Shown: positions 8,359 to 17,423, counted from the stretch's first letter. The stretch is DNA of 64,000 nt from an uncultured Maribacter sp. (GCF_947500985.1 NZ_CANMTX010000007.1:62001-126000), one strand, 5' to 3'. The notes: generated by a model not told the origin, from the sequence alone. A program made the numbers and translations.

Positions 8359-11037
8359 ATGAAAAATAAAGTGCTTTTTATACTATTACTACTAGTGGCA
8401 ACAATTGGTTCATCTCAAGAAATATCGTTGTCAGGTTCCGTAAAAGATAGCTTGGGAGTTGGTGTAGATATGGCAAATGTAATTGCTATAAATACAGCGA
8501 CACAAGGATTGGAATCTTACGGAATTACCAACCATGCGGGACTCTTTAAATTGAAATTGAAAACAGGGGAACAGTATACGGTAAAAGTGACTTACTTAGG
8601 CTTTAAACCAGAATCGTTCACATTTACTGCTGGTGAGCAAGATGCTGTCAAAGATATTGTAATGCAAGAGCAAGCGGCACAATTAGATGAGGTAGATGTT
8701 ACTTATGAGATGCCGGTTTCGGTTAAGGGGGATACCATTGTGTATGATACAGATGCCTTTGTTTCCGGTACAGAAAAGAAGTTGAAAGATGTTTTAGAAA
8801 ACCTTCCGGGAATTGAAATAAACGATGATGGCCAAATAGAGGTAGAAGGTAAGACCGTGAGTAAGATCATGGTAGAAGGTAAAGATTTTTTCGATGGTGA
8901 TACGAAGTTGGCGGTAGAGAATATTCCGGCGAATGCTTTAAGTAAAGTAGAGGTATTGCGAAATTTTAATGAAGTTTCCCAAATGAAAGGGCTTACCAAT
9001 GATGACGATAATGTGGCTTTAAATATAAAGTTGAAAGAGGGGAAAAAGAATTTTTGGTTCGGAGAAATAACGGCAGGCTATGGACCTGATGATCGATATT
9101 TAGCATATCCTAAGTTATTCTACTACAGTCCTAAATACAGCATAAATATCATAACAGATTTAAACAATATAGGTGAAGTGCCATTTACCCGTAACGATTA
9201 TCGAAATTTTACAGGCGGATTCAGAAATTTGAATTCAAGAGGAGGAAGTTCCATTTCTACCGGTGCGGATGCATTAGGACTTTCTTCAGCACAGAACAAT
9301 AGAGCTAATGATATTGATACCAAATTTGCAGCAGCTAATTTTAGTTATGCGCCAATGGATGGTTTGGATTTAAGCGGATTTGGAATATACTCGTACACTG
9401 GTACACTCATGAAATCTGAAGGAACTACTTCTTATATTGCCAGTAACGATATTGAAAGTACAACTACGAATACAGACCAGACCATACATTTAGGTTTGGC
9501 AAAGTTGAGCGCTAAATACAAACCTAATGAAGATTTTCAGTTAGATTATGATGCATTGCTAAAACAGTCAGACGATACAGAGGAAGTCAATGTACTTTCC
9601 ATTTCCTCTATTACCGATGAAATTGACGAAGTAAAAAAGCAAAAACCCTTATCTGTAAATCAGAATTTAAATATCTACTACACTTTAAACGAAAAAAATA
9701 TATTTGCGATAGAGGCGCAATATTTATATGCCGATGAAGATCCTTTTTATGAAGCAATACGAAACGAATTTGCCTTTGTTGATATTTTTCCGGTAGATGA
9801 AACGCAAGACTTATATAATATCAATCAAGCAAAAACCGTAGTAACCAATAAGGTCGATGCCAAGGTAGATTATTATAGGGTTCTAGGTACAAAGAGTAAC
9901 ATCAATCTAACATTAGGTACTACACAAAGCAATCAGAACTTTAATTCTAACATTTTTCAGATATTAGATAATGAAGATGTGTTAAATATGAGCGGAGATG
10001 AATTTGTTAATAAAGTAGCGTTTCATGTTTCTGATATTTATGCGGGTCTACATTATAAAGTTATTTCGGGCATATTTACTTTTAATCCCGGTATAACCTT
10101 GCATCAGTTCAATGTTAAGAATGAACAATTAGGTACTGTGGTAGAAGATAATTTAACGTCTTTGTTGCCTGATTTGTATATTAATGCGCAACTGAAGAAA
10201 TCAGAAAACCTTCGCTTTAATTATCGTGTAACCCGTTCGTTTACAGATGTCAGTAATTTTGCACAAGGTTATGTGCTCAACAATTACAATTCGTTGTATA
10301 GCGGTAATCGAGATTTAGAAAGTGCGTTGAACCATAATGTATCGCTTAATTTTTTTAGCTTTAATATGTTCAATTTCACTAATATTTTTGCTAACGTAGC
10401 ATATACCAAAAGAATAGATGCCTTAAAAAGTGGAGTGAATATTATAGGTATTAATAGGGTGAGTAGTACTATTAATTCAAATTTTGACGATGAGTCTTTA
10501 ACCGCAAGCGGAAAGTATGAACGTATCTTTGGTAAAATAAAAGCATCTGTTCAAGGTAATTTGGGTTGGTCAACTACTAATAATCTGGTTGATGATACGC
10601 AACGTACCTCAAACTCATTGACGCAGAATTATAATGCAGCTCTTTCTACTAATTTTAAAGACGCTCCTAATTTAGAATTAGGCTATAGGTACACTGTAAA
10701 TAATTATGAGAATGGAGATTTAGAAACCACATTTTATACGAGCAGACCCTATGCTCGTTTTGATGCCAGTTTTTTAAAGAACTTCATATTTACGGTAGAT
10801 TATGATTATTATAATTATACCGATGACGCAGATACTATTTCTAATACCTATAGTTTTTTAGAATCTGACTTAACATACCAGAAAAAAGATAGCCGCTGGG
10901 AATACGGAATAAAAGGCACTAATTTATTAAACACTACTACATTAAATAGAGATAGTACCAACGAATTATTCTTTAGTACACAAGCCTATTTTGTACAACC
11001 TAGATATCTATTAATGTCTGTGAAGTATGATCTTTAA
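8359..11037 (+). CDS. TonB-dependent receptor with carboxypeptidase-like regulatory domain
   Basis: Outer-membrane beta-barrel protein. After a signal peptide (about 1-19) comes a CarboxypepD_reg-like beta-sandwich (about 20-105), a plug-like domain (about 120-225, including the block VLENLPGIEINDDGQIEVEG), and a long barrel with alternating aromatic residues that ends in YLLMSVKYDL. At 892 residues it fits the outer membrane beta-barrel protein type typical of Flavobacteria. It is probably co-transcribed with the GLPGLI gene. No SusD-like partner is adjacent, so it is not a classical glycan-import SusCD pair. Substrate unknown. Confidence 0.9.
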   Translation: MKNKVLFILLLLVATIGSSQEISLSGSVKDSLGVGVDMANVIAINTATQGLESYGITNHAGLFKLKLKTGEQYTVKVTYLGFKPESFTFTAGEQDAVKDIVMQEQAAQLDEVDVTYEMPVSVKGDTIVYDTDAFVSGTEKKLKDVLENLPGIEINDDGQIEVEGKTVSKIMVEGKDFFDGDTKLAVENIPANALSKVEVLRNFNEVSQMKGLTNDDDNVALNIKLKEGKKNFWFGEITAGYGPDDRYLAYPKLFYYSPKYSINIITDLNNIGEVPFTRNDYRNFTGGFRNLNSRGGSSISTGADALGLSSAQNNRANDIDTKFAAANFSYAPMDGLDLSGFGIYSYTGTLMKSEGTTSYIASNDIESTTTNTDQTIHLGLAKLSAKYKPNEDFQLDYDALLKQSDDTEEVNVLSISSITDEIDEVKKQKPLSVNQNLNIYYTLNEKNIFAIEAQYLYADEDPFYEAIRNEFAFVDIFPVDETQDLYNINQAKTVVTNKVDAKVDYYRVLGTKSNINLTLGTTQSNQNFNSNIFQILDNEDVLNMSGDEFVNKVAFHVSDIYAGLHYKVISGIFTFNPGITLHQFNVKNEQLGTVVEDNLTSLLPDLYINAQLKKSENLRFNYRVTRSFTDVSNFAQGYVLNNYNSLYSGNRDLESALNHNVSLNFFSFNMFNFTNIFANVAYTKRIDALKSGVNIIGINRVSSTINSNFDDESLTASGKYERIFGKIKASVQGNLGWSTTNNLVDDTQRTSNSLTQNYNAALSTNFKDAPNLELGYRYTVNNYENGDLETTFYTSRPYARFDASFLKNFIFTVDYDYYNYTDDADTISNTYSFLESDLTYQKKDSRWEYGIKGTNLLNTTTLNRDSTNELFFSTQAYFVQPRYLLMSVKYDL

Positions 11038-11106
11038 TTCTAGCAGATTTATACTTAGAATTATCAATTCATTTAATTGAGTCAATAAATAACATCATAT
11101 TAAGAA

Positions 11107-11133
11107 TTGAACAGAACATTTTTTCTATTTTTG
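11107..11133 (+). promoter_or_regulatory. Predicted promoter of the metK leader
   Basis: TTG at 11107-11109 and TATTTTTG at 11126-11133 (TAnnTTTG) are separated by 16 nt. Transcription would start near 11140, just before the conserved leader RNA. Confidence 0.7.
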
Positions 11134-11149
11134 CATCTGAATTAAAAAA

Positions 11150-11225
11150 GTGAGGAGGGATTTGACTGATTGCAACCTCTGTTTTAGCCTTAGGGTATAA
11201 AGCGAAAAAAATGCTAAAGCAGTTG
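11150..11225 (+). ncRNA. SAM-II-class riboswitch candidate (metK leader)
   Basis: The leader has the SAM-II core: P1 GGAGG (11154-11158) with CCTCT (11176-11180); a loop that begins GATTTG and ends TTGCAA; a downstream GCTAAAG (11213-11219); and a pseudoknot in which loop bases ACTG (11165-11168) pair with CAGT (11220-11223). The linker between P1 and GCTAAAG is about 32 nt, longer than in textbook SAM-II, so it may be a long-loop (SAM-V-like) variant. TTTTAGC at 11182-11188 can pair with GCTAAAG, which would compete with the ligand pocket. Its position upstream of metK fits SAM feedback. Confidence 0.72.
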
Positions 11226-11295
11226 ATGTTGATATCACTTCACATCATACTTCTTTTCGGCATTCATTCAAATCCTTTGAAAAAAAAAGATTGTT

Positions 11296-12552
11296 ATGCC
11301 ATATTTATTTACATCAGAATCTGTTAGTGAAGGACATCCGGACAAAGTTGCGGATCAAATTAGTGACGCGTTATTAGATAATTTTCTTGCCTTTGATCCA
11401 GAAAGTAAAGTTGCTTGCGAGACATTAGTAACAACTGGTCAAGTAGTATTAGCGGGAGAAGTGAAAAGTGATACCTATTTAGATGTACAGAACATTGCCC
11501 GTGAAGTCATCAATAAAATAGGATATACAAAAGGAGAATACCAATTTAGCGGCGATTCTTGCGGAGTGATATCGTTGATACATGAGCAGTCTCAAGACAT
11601 TAACCAAGGTGTAGACCGTGGTTCAAAAGAAGAGCAAGGTGCCGGTGATCAAGGTATGATGTTTGGTTATGCAACTAGCGAGACCGAGAACTACATGCCA
11701 TTAGCTTTGGATATTTCGCACAAAATTCTACATACTTTGGCAGAAATGCGTCGCGAGAATAAAGAGATTTCTTATCTAAGGCCAGATGCAAAAGCACAGG
11801 TTACTATAGAATATTCAGATGCCAATGAGCCAATACGTATAGATACTATTGTAGTTTCTACCCAGCACGATGCTTTTGATGCAGATGATGAAAAAATGTT
11901 AGCGAAAATTAAGTCTGACATTATTTCAATTTTAATACCTAGAGTAAAAGCACAATTACCTGTAGATACTCAGAAATTGTTTGATGATCAGATCAAATAT
12001 CATATAAACCCAACAGGTAAGTTCGTTATTGGTGGTCCACATGGCGATACCGGTTTAACAGGTCGTAAGATCATTGTTGATACATACGGTGGTAAAGGAG
12101 CTCACGGTGGTGGTGCTTTTAGTGGCAAAGACCCAAGTAAAGTAGACCGTAGTGCAGCTTATGCAGCACGTCATGCAGCGAAGAATTTGGTAGCTGCAGG
12201 TGTAGCAACTGAGATTTTGGTACAAGTTAGTTATGCTATTGGTGTTGTAGAACCTACATCTATTTATGTGGATACCTACGGGACATCTAAAGTTGGGTTG
12301 AGTGATGGAGACATTGCCAAGAAAGTAGCGCAGTTGTTTGACATGAGACCCTTTGCTATTGAAGATCGATTAAAACTTAGAAACCCAATTTACCTAGAAA
12401 CCGCAGCATACGGGCACATGGGTAAACAGCCAACAACTGTTACAAAGGTTTTTGAATCGCCATATAATGGTCGTATCGAAAAAGAAGTGGAATTATTCAC
12501 TTGGGAAAAATTAGATAAAGTAGCAGAGATAAAGTCGGCATTTAATTTATAG
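11296..12552 (+). CDS. metK: S-adenosylmethionine synthetase
   Basis: Makes SAM from methionine and ATP in the cytosol. The 418-residue protein has the family signatures: [16 protein letters not shown] starting at residue 13, [12 protein letters not shown] near 115, and [20 protein letters not shown] near 247 with the P-loop-like glycine run [15 protein letters not shown] just after. It stands alone behind a promoter and a SAM-II-class riboswitch candidate, so its product probably represses it. Together with metY, metZ, metH and metF elsewhere in the window it closes the route from sulfide to SAM. Confidence 0.98.
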   Translation: MPYLFTSESVSEGHPDKVADQISDALLDNFLAFDPESKVACETLVTTGQVVLAGEVKSDTYLDVQNIAREVINKIGYTKGEYQFSGDSCGVISLIHEQSQDINQGVDRGSKEEQGAGDQGMMFGYATSETENYMPLALDISHKILHTLAEMRRENKEISYLRPDAKAQVTIEYSDANEPIRIDTIVVSTQHDAFDADDEKMLAKIKSDIISILIPRVKAQLPVDTQKLFDDQIKYHINPTGKFVIGGPHGDTGLTGRKIIVDTYGGKGAHGGGAFSGKDPSKVDRSAAYAARHAAKNLVAAGVATEILVQVSYAIGVVEPTSIYVDTYGTSKVGLSDGDIAKKVAQLFDMRPFAIEDRLKLRNPIYLETAAYGHMGKQPTTVTKVFESPYNGRIEKEVELFTWEKLDKVAEIKSAFNL

Positions 12553-12686
12553 ATTTTACTGCGAGTGCAGCGAATCTATTTATTTGTAATGGAGATGAAT
12601 ACTTTGTTGTTGTTTACATTTTGATTTTCAAATTATTAAAGGGTGAAGTCAAGTTAATATGTTTTCTCAAATAAAATTAAGTATTT

Positions 12687-12719
12687 AAAAATGCCTCGTG
12701 TTTCACGGGGCATTTTTTT
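12687..12719 (+). terminator. Intrinsic terminator downstream of metK
   Basis: The stem AAAAATGCCTCGTG / CACGGGGCATTTTT (one T-G wobble, loop TTT) is followed by T. It lies about 130 bp past the metK stop; the spacer between them shows no other feature. Confidence 0.85.
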
Positions 12720-12791
12720 GTCTCAAAATTACCTCACAAGCCAATTAACACCCATTCACAACAAGTTGGCATACTTTGACCACATAATCTA

Positions 12792-12829
12792 TTTTGTAAG
12801 AAAAGGATTACATATATTTGAAATGTAAT
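12792..12829 (+). promoter_or_regulatory. Promoter with overlapping palindromic operator
   Basis: TTTTG (12792-12796) and TATATTTG (12813-12820) form a Bacteroidota-type promoter with a 16-nt spacer. The -7 element lies inside an inverted repeat, ATTACAT (12807-12813) and ATGTAAT (12823-12829), as expected for a repressor site. It would drive the small lipoprotein ORF at 13007. Nothing else is recognised between 12720 and 13006. Confidence 0.5.
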
Positions 12830-13006
12830 AATTAGAGAATCCCAAATCTCGCCACCTACAAAGATGAAATATATACTAGTTGTACAAACAAAAAACGGAC
12901 AGAAACAAGTTTAGTTGAAGCCCCAAAAGTCAGCTTAATTTTAAATCTGTTTAAGGTATTGAATCTTTGAAAACCTATTAAAGTAATAACTTAACCTACG
13001 AATGCC

Positions 13007-13204
13007 ATGTCATTACCCCACAGAATCTCTCTTGCAATTTTAGCTTGCATCATATTACAATCTTGCTCAAAAGAAACCGACCTAATTTCTGAGTATGTTG
13101 TTTTAGATGCAGACAAAACCGAATATCGTTCGGTGAAAATTTATTCGGATTTTGAAATTCAAAAATCTGAAAAAACAGTTGCATTAATTCCTTTTTCTGA
13201 TTAA
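13007..13204 (+). CDS. Small putative lipoprotein, possibly a gene remnant
   Basis: A 65-codon ORF encodes a short basic N-terminus, a hydrophobic stretch and a lipobox-like LQSC (Cys about residue 20), followed by only 45 residues (SKETDLISEYVVLD and onward). The start of the mature part resembles the beginning of larger flavobacterial surface lipoproteins, and then the frame stops. It could be a real mini-lipoprotein or the 5' remnant of a bigger gene. A plausible promoter lies at 12792-12820. I recognise no function. Confidence 0.5.
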   Translation: MSLPHRISLAILACIILQSCSKETDLISEYVVLDADKTEYRSVKIYSDFEIQKSEKTVALIPFSD

Positions 13205-13230
13205 ATTCCAACACACTAAACATTAACCAA

Positions 13231-13329
13231 ATGAAAAAACAACTACTCCAAGAAACTACTGTTCAAGAATATAAAAGCGATTTTTTTACGGGCATACTTA
13301 TGCTTGTTAGAAAGTTGTTCATGGTATAA
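13231..13329 (+). CDS. Possible 32-residue ORF
   Basis: ATG at 13231 opens a frame beginning MKKQLLQETTVQEYKSD and ending at TAA 13327-13329. It starts 26 bp after the stop of the small lipoprotein ORF and ends 10 bp before a large hairpin, so the two ORFs and the hairpin could form one short transcript. No family recognised; may be spurious. Confidence 0.3.
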   Translation: MKKQLLQETTVQEYKSDFFTGILMLVRKLFMV

Positions 13330-13339
13330 TCTTGTTTAC

Positions 13340-13388
13340 AATTGTTTCATAAATGCTATCGTCTGATAGTATTTATGAAACAATTTTT
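13340..13388 (+). terminator. Large inverted repeat, terminator-like
   Basis: A 21-bp stem (13340-13360 with 13365-13385), perfect except for one G-T wobble, closes a four-base loop GTCT and is followed by T. It is much longer than the other terminators in this window. It may end the short transcript from 12.8 kb or be the footprint of a small palindromic element. Confidence 0.65.
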
Positions 13389-13568
13389 CCTTCTAAATAA
13401 CACTGCTTGTTTTTTAAATTATATTGAGTCTGCCTAGTAATCGGTATTATGTAGTTGATAGACTATGACGTAATTTGGTATACTTCAACTTAGGTATTCA
13501 GATAAGTCAAAATTTTCCTGCGTCTACCTGTCCATAAATCTTCAAAAATCGAGTAAACTTTCTTAGCT

Positions 13569-13588
13569 TTAAGAATTCAAATTCTTAA
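13569..13588 (+). promoter_or_regulatory. Perfect hairpin next to the CocE-type hydrolase start
   Basis: TTAAGAATT (13569-13577) and AATTCTTAA (13580-13588) form a 9-bp perfect inverted repeat that ends 3 nt before the ATG at 13592. As RNA it could mask the start; as DNA it could be an operator. The spacer from 13389 shows nothing else. Confidence 0.4.
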
Positions 13589-13591
13589 GAC

Positions 13592-15535
13592 ATGCCGAAG
13601 ATTACCATCAAACACTTTTTTACCTTTATTTTACTAGCTACAGTGCTTGTTTCCTGTAGAAAAACAGCACCTAAAGTAGCAGACACAGAAGTATCTGATA
13701 CCTACGTTGCAGACAATTACACTAAAAAGGAAGTCGATATCACCATGCGTGACGGCATTAAACTGCACACTACGGTGTATTCGCCAAAAGATACTTCAAA
13801 AGAATACCCGATTATCATGCAACGAACTCCCTATAGTTCACAACCATACGGAGAAGGTGAATTCAAGACAAAAATTGCTCCGAATATTCACATGATGCAA
13901 GATGGCTATATTGTCGTTTACCAAGATGTTCGTGGGCGATGGTTAAGCGAAGGTCATTATGAAAACATGCGTGCTTTTAATCCGAATAAAAAATCAGAAA
14001 AAGATATTGATGAAAGCTCTGATACCTATGATACGATAGACTGGCTGGTAAACAATGTAGAAAATAATAATGGTAATGTGGGTATATGGGGAATTTCATA
14101 TCCTGGTTACTATTCTACGTATGCCGTTGTAGATGCACACCCGGCATTAAAAGCAGCGTCTCCACAGGCAAGTATTGCAGATTTCTTTTTCGATGATTTT
14201 CACCATAACGGAGCATATTTGTTGAGTTATTTTAGGGCAACATCATTATTCGGTACTCCTAGACCAGATGGCGATAAGCCTATTGATACGGCATGGTATA
14301 CACTACCAGATTTACCGACCGAAGATCAGTACCAATTCTTTTTAGATGAAGGTCCGTTGAAAAATTTAGATCGCTTTTTTGAATATGAAACTACAGATAC
14401 GCCACGTATGGCAAAAGAAGGTGTAACCGACGATTATTTCTGGAACGAGCTAAAGCAACATCCTAATTATGATGATATGTGGCAGAGTAAGGGCTTAATT
14501 CAGCATTTAAAGAATGTAAAACCAACGGTAGCGACTATGGTTGTTGCGGGGGAGTTTGATGCCGAAGATTTATACGGACCGTTAGAGACCTACAAGAATA
14601 TTGAAAAGTACAATGTCGATAATTACAACACTTTAGTTTTCGGACCATGGGATCATGGGGCTTGGGCACGAAGAAAAGGGCAGAATATTGTAGGTAATTA
14701 TTACTTCGGTGATGGTATTTCAGAGTTTTTTCAAGAGAATATAGAAGCCAAATTCTTTGACCATTTTTTAAAAGGAAGCGGAGATAAAAATAGCGGATTA
14801 CCGGAAGCCTACGTTTTCGATACAGGAAGAAAAGATTGGAAAACTTACGATACCTGGCCACCAGCAGATGTAGTCAAAAAAGATATGTATTTATCTCCAA
14901 ATCAAGAACTGGCCTTTGAGCCAAAAGCAGTTGAAGAAGTGAAGTTTATAAGTGATATTAAAAAACCAGTGCCTTATTCAGAAGATATTAAAACGGTATT
15001 TACCCCAAGAAAATACATGACAGACGATCAGCGTTTTGCGGCTCGCCGTGGCGATGTATTGGTTTTTGAAACGGAAGTGATGGAAAATGATTTGACTTTG
15101 GCAGGCGATATTCTTGCGAAGCTAAAAGTGGCCACCACAGGTACTGCAGCAGATTGGATTGTAAAAATCATTGACGTACACCCAGCCGATGAGCCAGCGT
15201 ATGAAGGAATGCAAGACCACTTAAAAATGAGTAACTATCATTTAATGGTTCGTAGCGAAGTATTGCGTGGGCGTTTTAGAAATAGCTTTGCGGACCCAGA
15301 GCCATTTGTAGCCAACCAAAAGACAGATGTTACTATTAAGTTGCAAGATGTATTCCATACCATCAAAAAAGGGCATAAGCTACAAGTGCAAGTACAAAGC
15401 ACCTGGTTTCCGTTGATAGATTTAAATCCGCAGACCTATGTAGATAATATTTTCAACGCAGATGAGTCAGATTTTAAAACTCAAACACATACGGTTTTTA
15501 CAGATTCTAGTATTGAGTTTTCTGTGTTGGAGTAG
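13592..15535 (+). CDS. CocE/NonD family serine hydrolase, lipoprotein
   Basis: Alpha/beta hydrolase of the X-Pro dipeptidyl-peptidase S15 / cocaine esterase / glutaryl-7-ACA acylase superfamily. The N-terminus is a lipoprotein signal with lipobox LVSC (Cys about residue 22), so the enzyme is envelope-anchored. The catalytic triad is visible: Ser169 in GIWGISYPGY, Asp in EFDAEDLYG (323 or 326) and His355 in FGPWDHGAW. The C-terminal third (from about 440) is the jelly-roll domain of the family. Length (647) is normal. It could act on peptides, esters or amides; the substrate cannot be told from sequence. It converges on the three-gene module at 15.6-17.4 kb without a clear terminator. Confidence 0.9.
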   Translation: MPKITIKHFFTFILLATVLVSCRKTAPKVADTEVSDTYVADNYTKKEVDITMRDGIKLHTTVYSPKDTSKEYPIIMQRTPYSSQPYGEGEFKTKIAPNIHMMQDGYIVVYQDVRGRWLSEGHYENMRAFNPNKKSEKDIDESSDTYDTIDWLVNNVENNNGNVGIWGISYPGYYSTYAVVDAHPALKAASPQASIADFFFDDFHHNGAYLLSYFRATSLFGTPRPDGDKPIDTAWYTLPDLPTEDQYQFFLDEGPLKNLDRFFEYETTDTPRMAKEGVTDDYFWNELKQHPNYDDMWQSKGLIQHLKNVKPTVATMVVAGEFDAEDLYGPLETYKNIEKYNVDNYNTLVFGPWDHGAWARRKGQNIVGNYYFGDGISEFFQENIEAKFFDHFLKGSGDKNSGLPEAYVFDTGRKDWKTYDTWPPADVVKKDMYLSPNQELAFEPKAVEEVKFISDIKKPVPYSEDIKTVFTPRKYMTDDQRFAARRGDVLVFETEVMENDLTLAGDILAKLKVATTGTAADWIVKIIDVHPADEPAYEGMQDHLKMSNYHLMVRSEVLRGRFRNSFADPEPFVANQKTDVTIKLQDVFHTIKKGHKLQVQVQSTWFPLIDLNPQTYVDNIFNADESDFKTQTHTVFTDSSIEFSVLE

Positions 15536-15573
15536 GGTGTAATATATAATAAAAGCATATCGATTTTAATAGT

Positions 15574-16128
15574 TTAGATTATTTGCTCAAATGGCGTATC
15601 TAAATATTCTTCTAAATCGGGATTGTCATCTATTATAAGTTTGCATTCTTTTGATAACTTTCTAGAGAATGATCTAATTGCAGTATTAGGGGACTCGTCT
15701 CCTTTTACAGCTGGATTTTTATAAATTAAATCGGAATGTGATGGGTTCCCTTTTGAGTCTACGTTGACCTCGATGTAAGGGGCAAGATATAAGTTGTTTT
15801 CGTCAAGAGGAGTTGAGAATAATTTAGCTTCGAATTCACTCCTGTCATTTAATACATAATTTTTTTTTACTTTTTCGAAAGTAGATTTTCTGAAAATGAC
15901 AAAACCAATATAAGCTCTATTTATAGCTACTTTTTTAGCAAATGATTTACATGTTTTTTCATTGCAATATAAACTTCGCTGAAGTGAAACGCCACCTTGG
16001 TTTGGTAAGAATATATCCTTCGAAATCAATTTATGTTCATTAGCTATTTTATTTTTAAAATTACGGTCAAAAATAAAATGGACTAAGATTTCATCGTCAT
16101 CAATGTTTTTTGGTATTAATATTGGCAT
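15574..16128 (-). CDS. Unknown protein, third gene of AT-rich module
   Basis: Cytosolic-looking 184-residue protein without signal peptide or membrane segment. It has a block GGVSLQRSLYCNEKTC near residues 48-63 that recalls uncharacterised bacterial proteins with an SVxR-type motif, and NPSHSDLIYKNPA near 138-150, which resembles an NPxHA-type motif of such proteins. These resemblances are from memory and weak. Its ATG directly abuts the stop codon of the 167-residue gene upstream, so the two are surely co-translated. Base composition is visibly more AT-rich than the flanking hydrolase and sulfatase genes, which suggests acquisition. Function unknown. Confidence 0.75.
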   Translation of the reverse strand: MPILIPKNIDDDEILVHFIFDRNFKNKIANEHKLISKDIFLPNQGGVSLQRSLYCNEKTCKSFAKKVAINRAYIGFVIFRKSTFEKVKKNYVLNDRSEFEAKLFSTPLDENNLYLAPYIEVNVDSKGNPSHSDLIYKNPAVKGDESPNTAIRSFSRKLSKECKLIIDDNPDLEEYLDTPFEQII

Positions 16129-16632
16129 TTAAGCAGATAAAAAACTTGATAAATCTTTCAATAATTCATTTTTTGATTCTTGGAAATTTAAGGAATCAAC
16201 TTGCTTGTTATCAGTTCCATTTACTTCAATAAAGTAACCCAATTCTTTAGCGCCAATTTCTAATGAAAATGCATTGTCAACATCTTTTTCCCAATCAAAA
16301 ACAACCGTGCCATATGGAGTGCTATAGACGTTGTCAAAATCTAATTGTTCTATAACGCTTGGGTAAAGATTATCAATGAATAAATAGCATTGAGAAAGAA
16401 CATCAGAAGATATTCTTGTTGTTTTGTCAGGGGAATTGAATAAATGAAATATTTGAATCTTTAATAAATCTGATTTATCATTTTTTTCTATTCCTGTAAA
16501 ATGATAAGTACTTTTTAAATCTATTAATTCTTCTTCGTAAAGCAAGGTTTCAACTTTAATACTGTTTTTATTTAGAGAACTGTATTTTTCTATTTCTGGA
16601 TTTAAAGCAAGTAGACTAGTTAATAATGCCAT
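16129..16632 (-). CDS. Unknown protein, second gene of AT-rich module
   Basis: 167-residue soluble protein of unknown function. Its central part reads STPYGTVVFDWEKDVDNAF then SLEIGAKELGYFIEVNG (about 103-139), a beta-rich pattern (small residues, then xxWE, then LEIG) I associate with uncharacterised proteins found beside TIGR04255-like genes; this is an impression, not a search result. It starts 2 bp after the TIGR04255-like gene and abuts the next gene, so the three form one tight operon. Composition is AT-rich like its partners. Confidence 0.75.
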   Translation of the reverse strand: MALLTSLLALNPEIEKYSSLNKNSIKVETLLYEEELIDLKSTYHFTGIEKNDKSDLLKIQIFHLFNSPDKTTRISSDVLSQCYLFIDNLYPSVIEQLDFDNVYSTPYGTVVFDWEKDVDNAFSLEIGAKELGYFIEVNGTDNKQVDSLNFQESKNELLKDLSSFLSA

Positions 16633-16634
16633 AA

Positions 16635-17423
16635 TTATTTTAATTTAATTAAATCCTGACAATCTTTGGTCAAAATATCTCTAAGGATTTTTTTGTTTTC
16701 TTGATGTGCCAAATCAAATAAGCTACTGAATTTATTATTTAATTTTAAATCACTAAACAATTTAATATCTCCAAATAAACTAGCATATTGATGATCTACA
16801 ATAATTCTTTTAATATCATTATTAAAAGATATTTCAGTTTTTTCTTCGTAAGGTATACCATTTAGGTCGTTACCTTGTGAAATTAAAACTAACGTTCCAT
16901 TTTTTGAAGCTAAAAATTTTTTATTTAAAAGTTCGGAATCAATATTGAAAATAACATCAACAGGAATTTTTTCATTTCGGTTAGTCCAAATAAACTCGTC
17001 TCTATAGTTAAGACTTATAGCTTCAACATAAAAGTCATTTGTAGTTGAGAATGCATCTAAATCCGAATCTAATGTATTTTTAAACGACTCCCAATTGATA
17101 TATTTTCTATTCTCTAAAGAAATTATGGATTGGTTTTCTTTATTGTTTTCTAGTTTAAAAATATTATTAATTGAACCTATATCATCATAATTTTCAAAAA
17201 CAAATCCTTTAATTTGTTCATTTGTAATGCCAAGACTATTATTATTTATATTAATAGTTGTAGCTTTCATTAACCCTTTTTTTGGATAATTTTCAAAACC
17301 TTTATTAATTTTTGTTTTTTCAAAAATATCTTGAGGTTTCAAAAATGCTTGAGGGATAAAAACAGATGCTACAGCTTTACTGATTGCATGGTTTTCAGAA
17401 ATAGGTTTTAAAAACTCTATCAT
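16635..17423 (-). CDS. TIGR04255-like protein, first gene of AT-rich module
   Basis: 262-residue soluble protein resembling the sporadically distributed TIGR04255 family, whose function is not known. Features that fit are the N-terminal AISKAVASVFIPQAF block, a YP pair near residue 46 (GFENYPKKG), the tyrosine-tryptophan segment RKYINWESFKNTL near 106-118, a middle EAISLNYRDEFIW, and a C-terminal FDLAHQENKKILRDILT helix region. It heads the three-gene operon. Patchy distribution of the family and the AT-rich composition fit a transferred accessory module, perhaps in defence or conflict, but no nuclease, toxin or sensor domain is visible. Confidence 0.72.
   Translation of the reverse strand: MIEFLKPISENHAISKAVASVFIPQAFLKPQDIFEKTKINKGFENYPKKGLMKATTININNNSLGITNEQIKGFVFENYDDIGSINNIFKLENNKENQSIISLENRKYINWESFKNTLDSDLDAFSTTNDFYVEAISLNYRDEFIWTNRNEKIPVDVIFNIDSELLNKKFLASKNGTLVLISQGNDLNGIPYEEKTEISFNNDIKRIIVDHQYASLFGDIKLFSDLKLNNKFSSLFDLAHQENKKILRDILTKDCQDLIKLK

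Noticed and set aside
11212-11330. Small ORF starting in the metK leader at GCTAAAG and overlapping metK
   Set aside because: It begins inside the riboswitch core and ends within metK in another frame; composition gives no attenuation-type codon run.
13340-13388. tRNA or insertion-sequence end
   Set aside because: The hairpin has no cloverleaf, and no transposase or target-site duplication is seen nearby.
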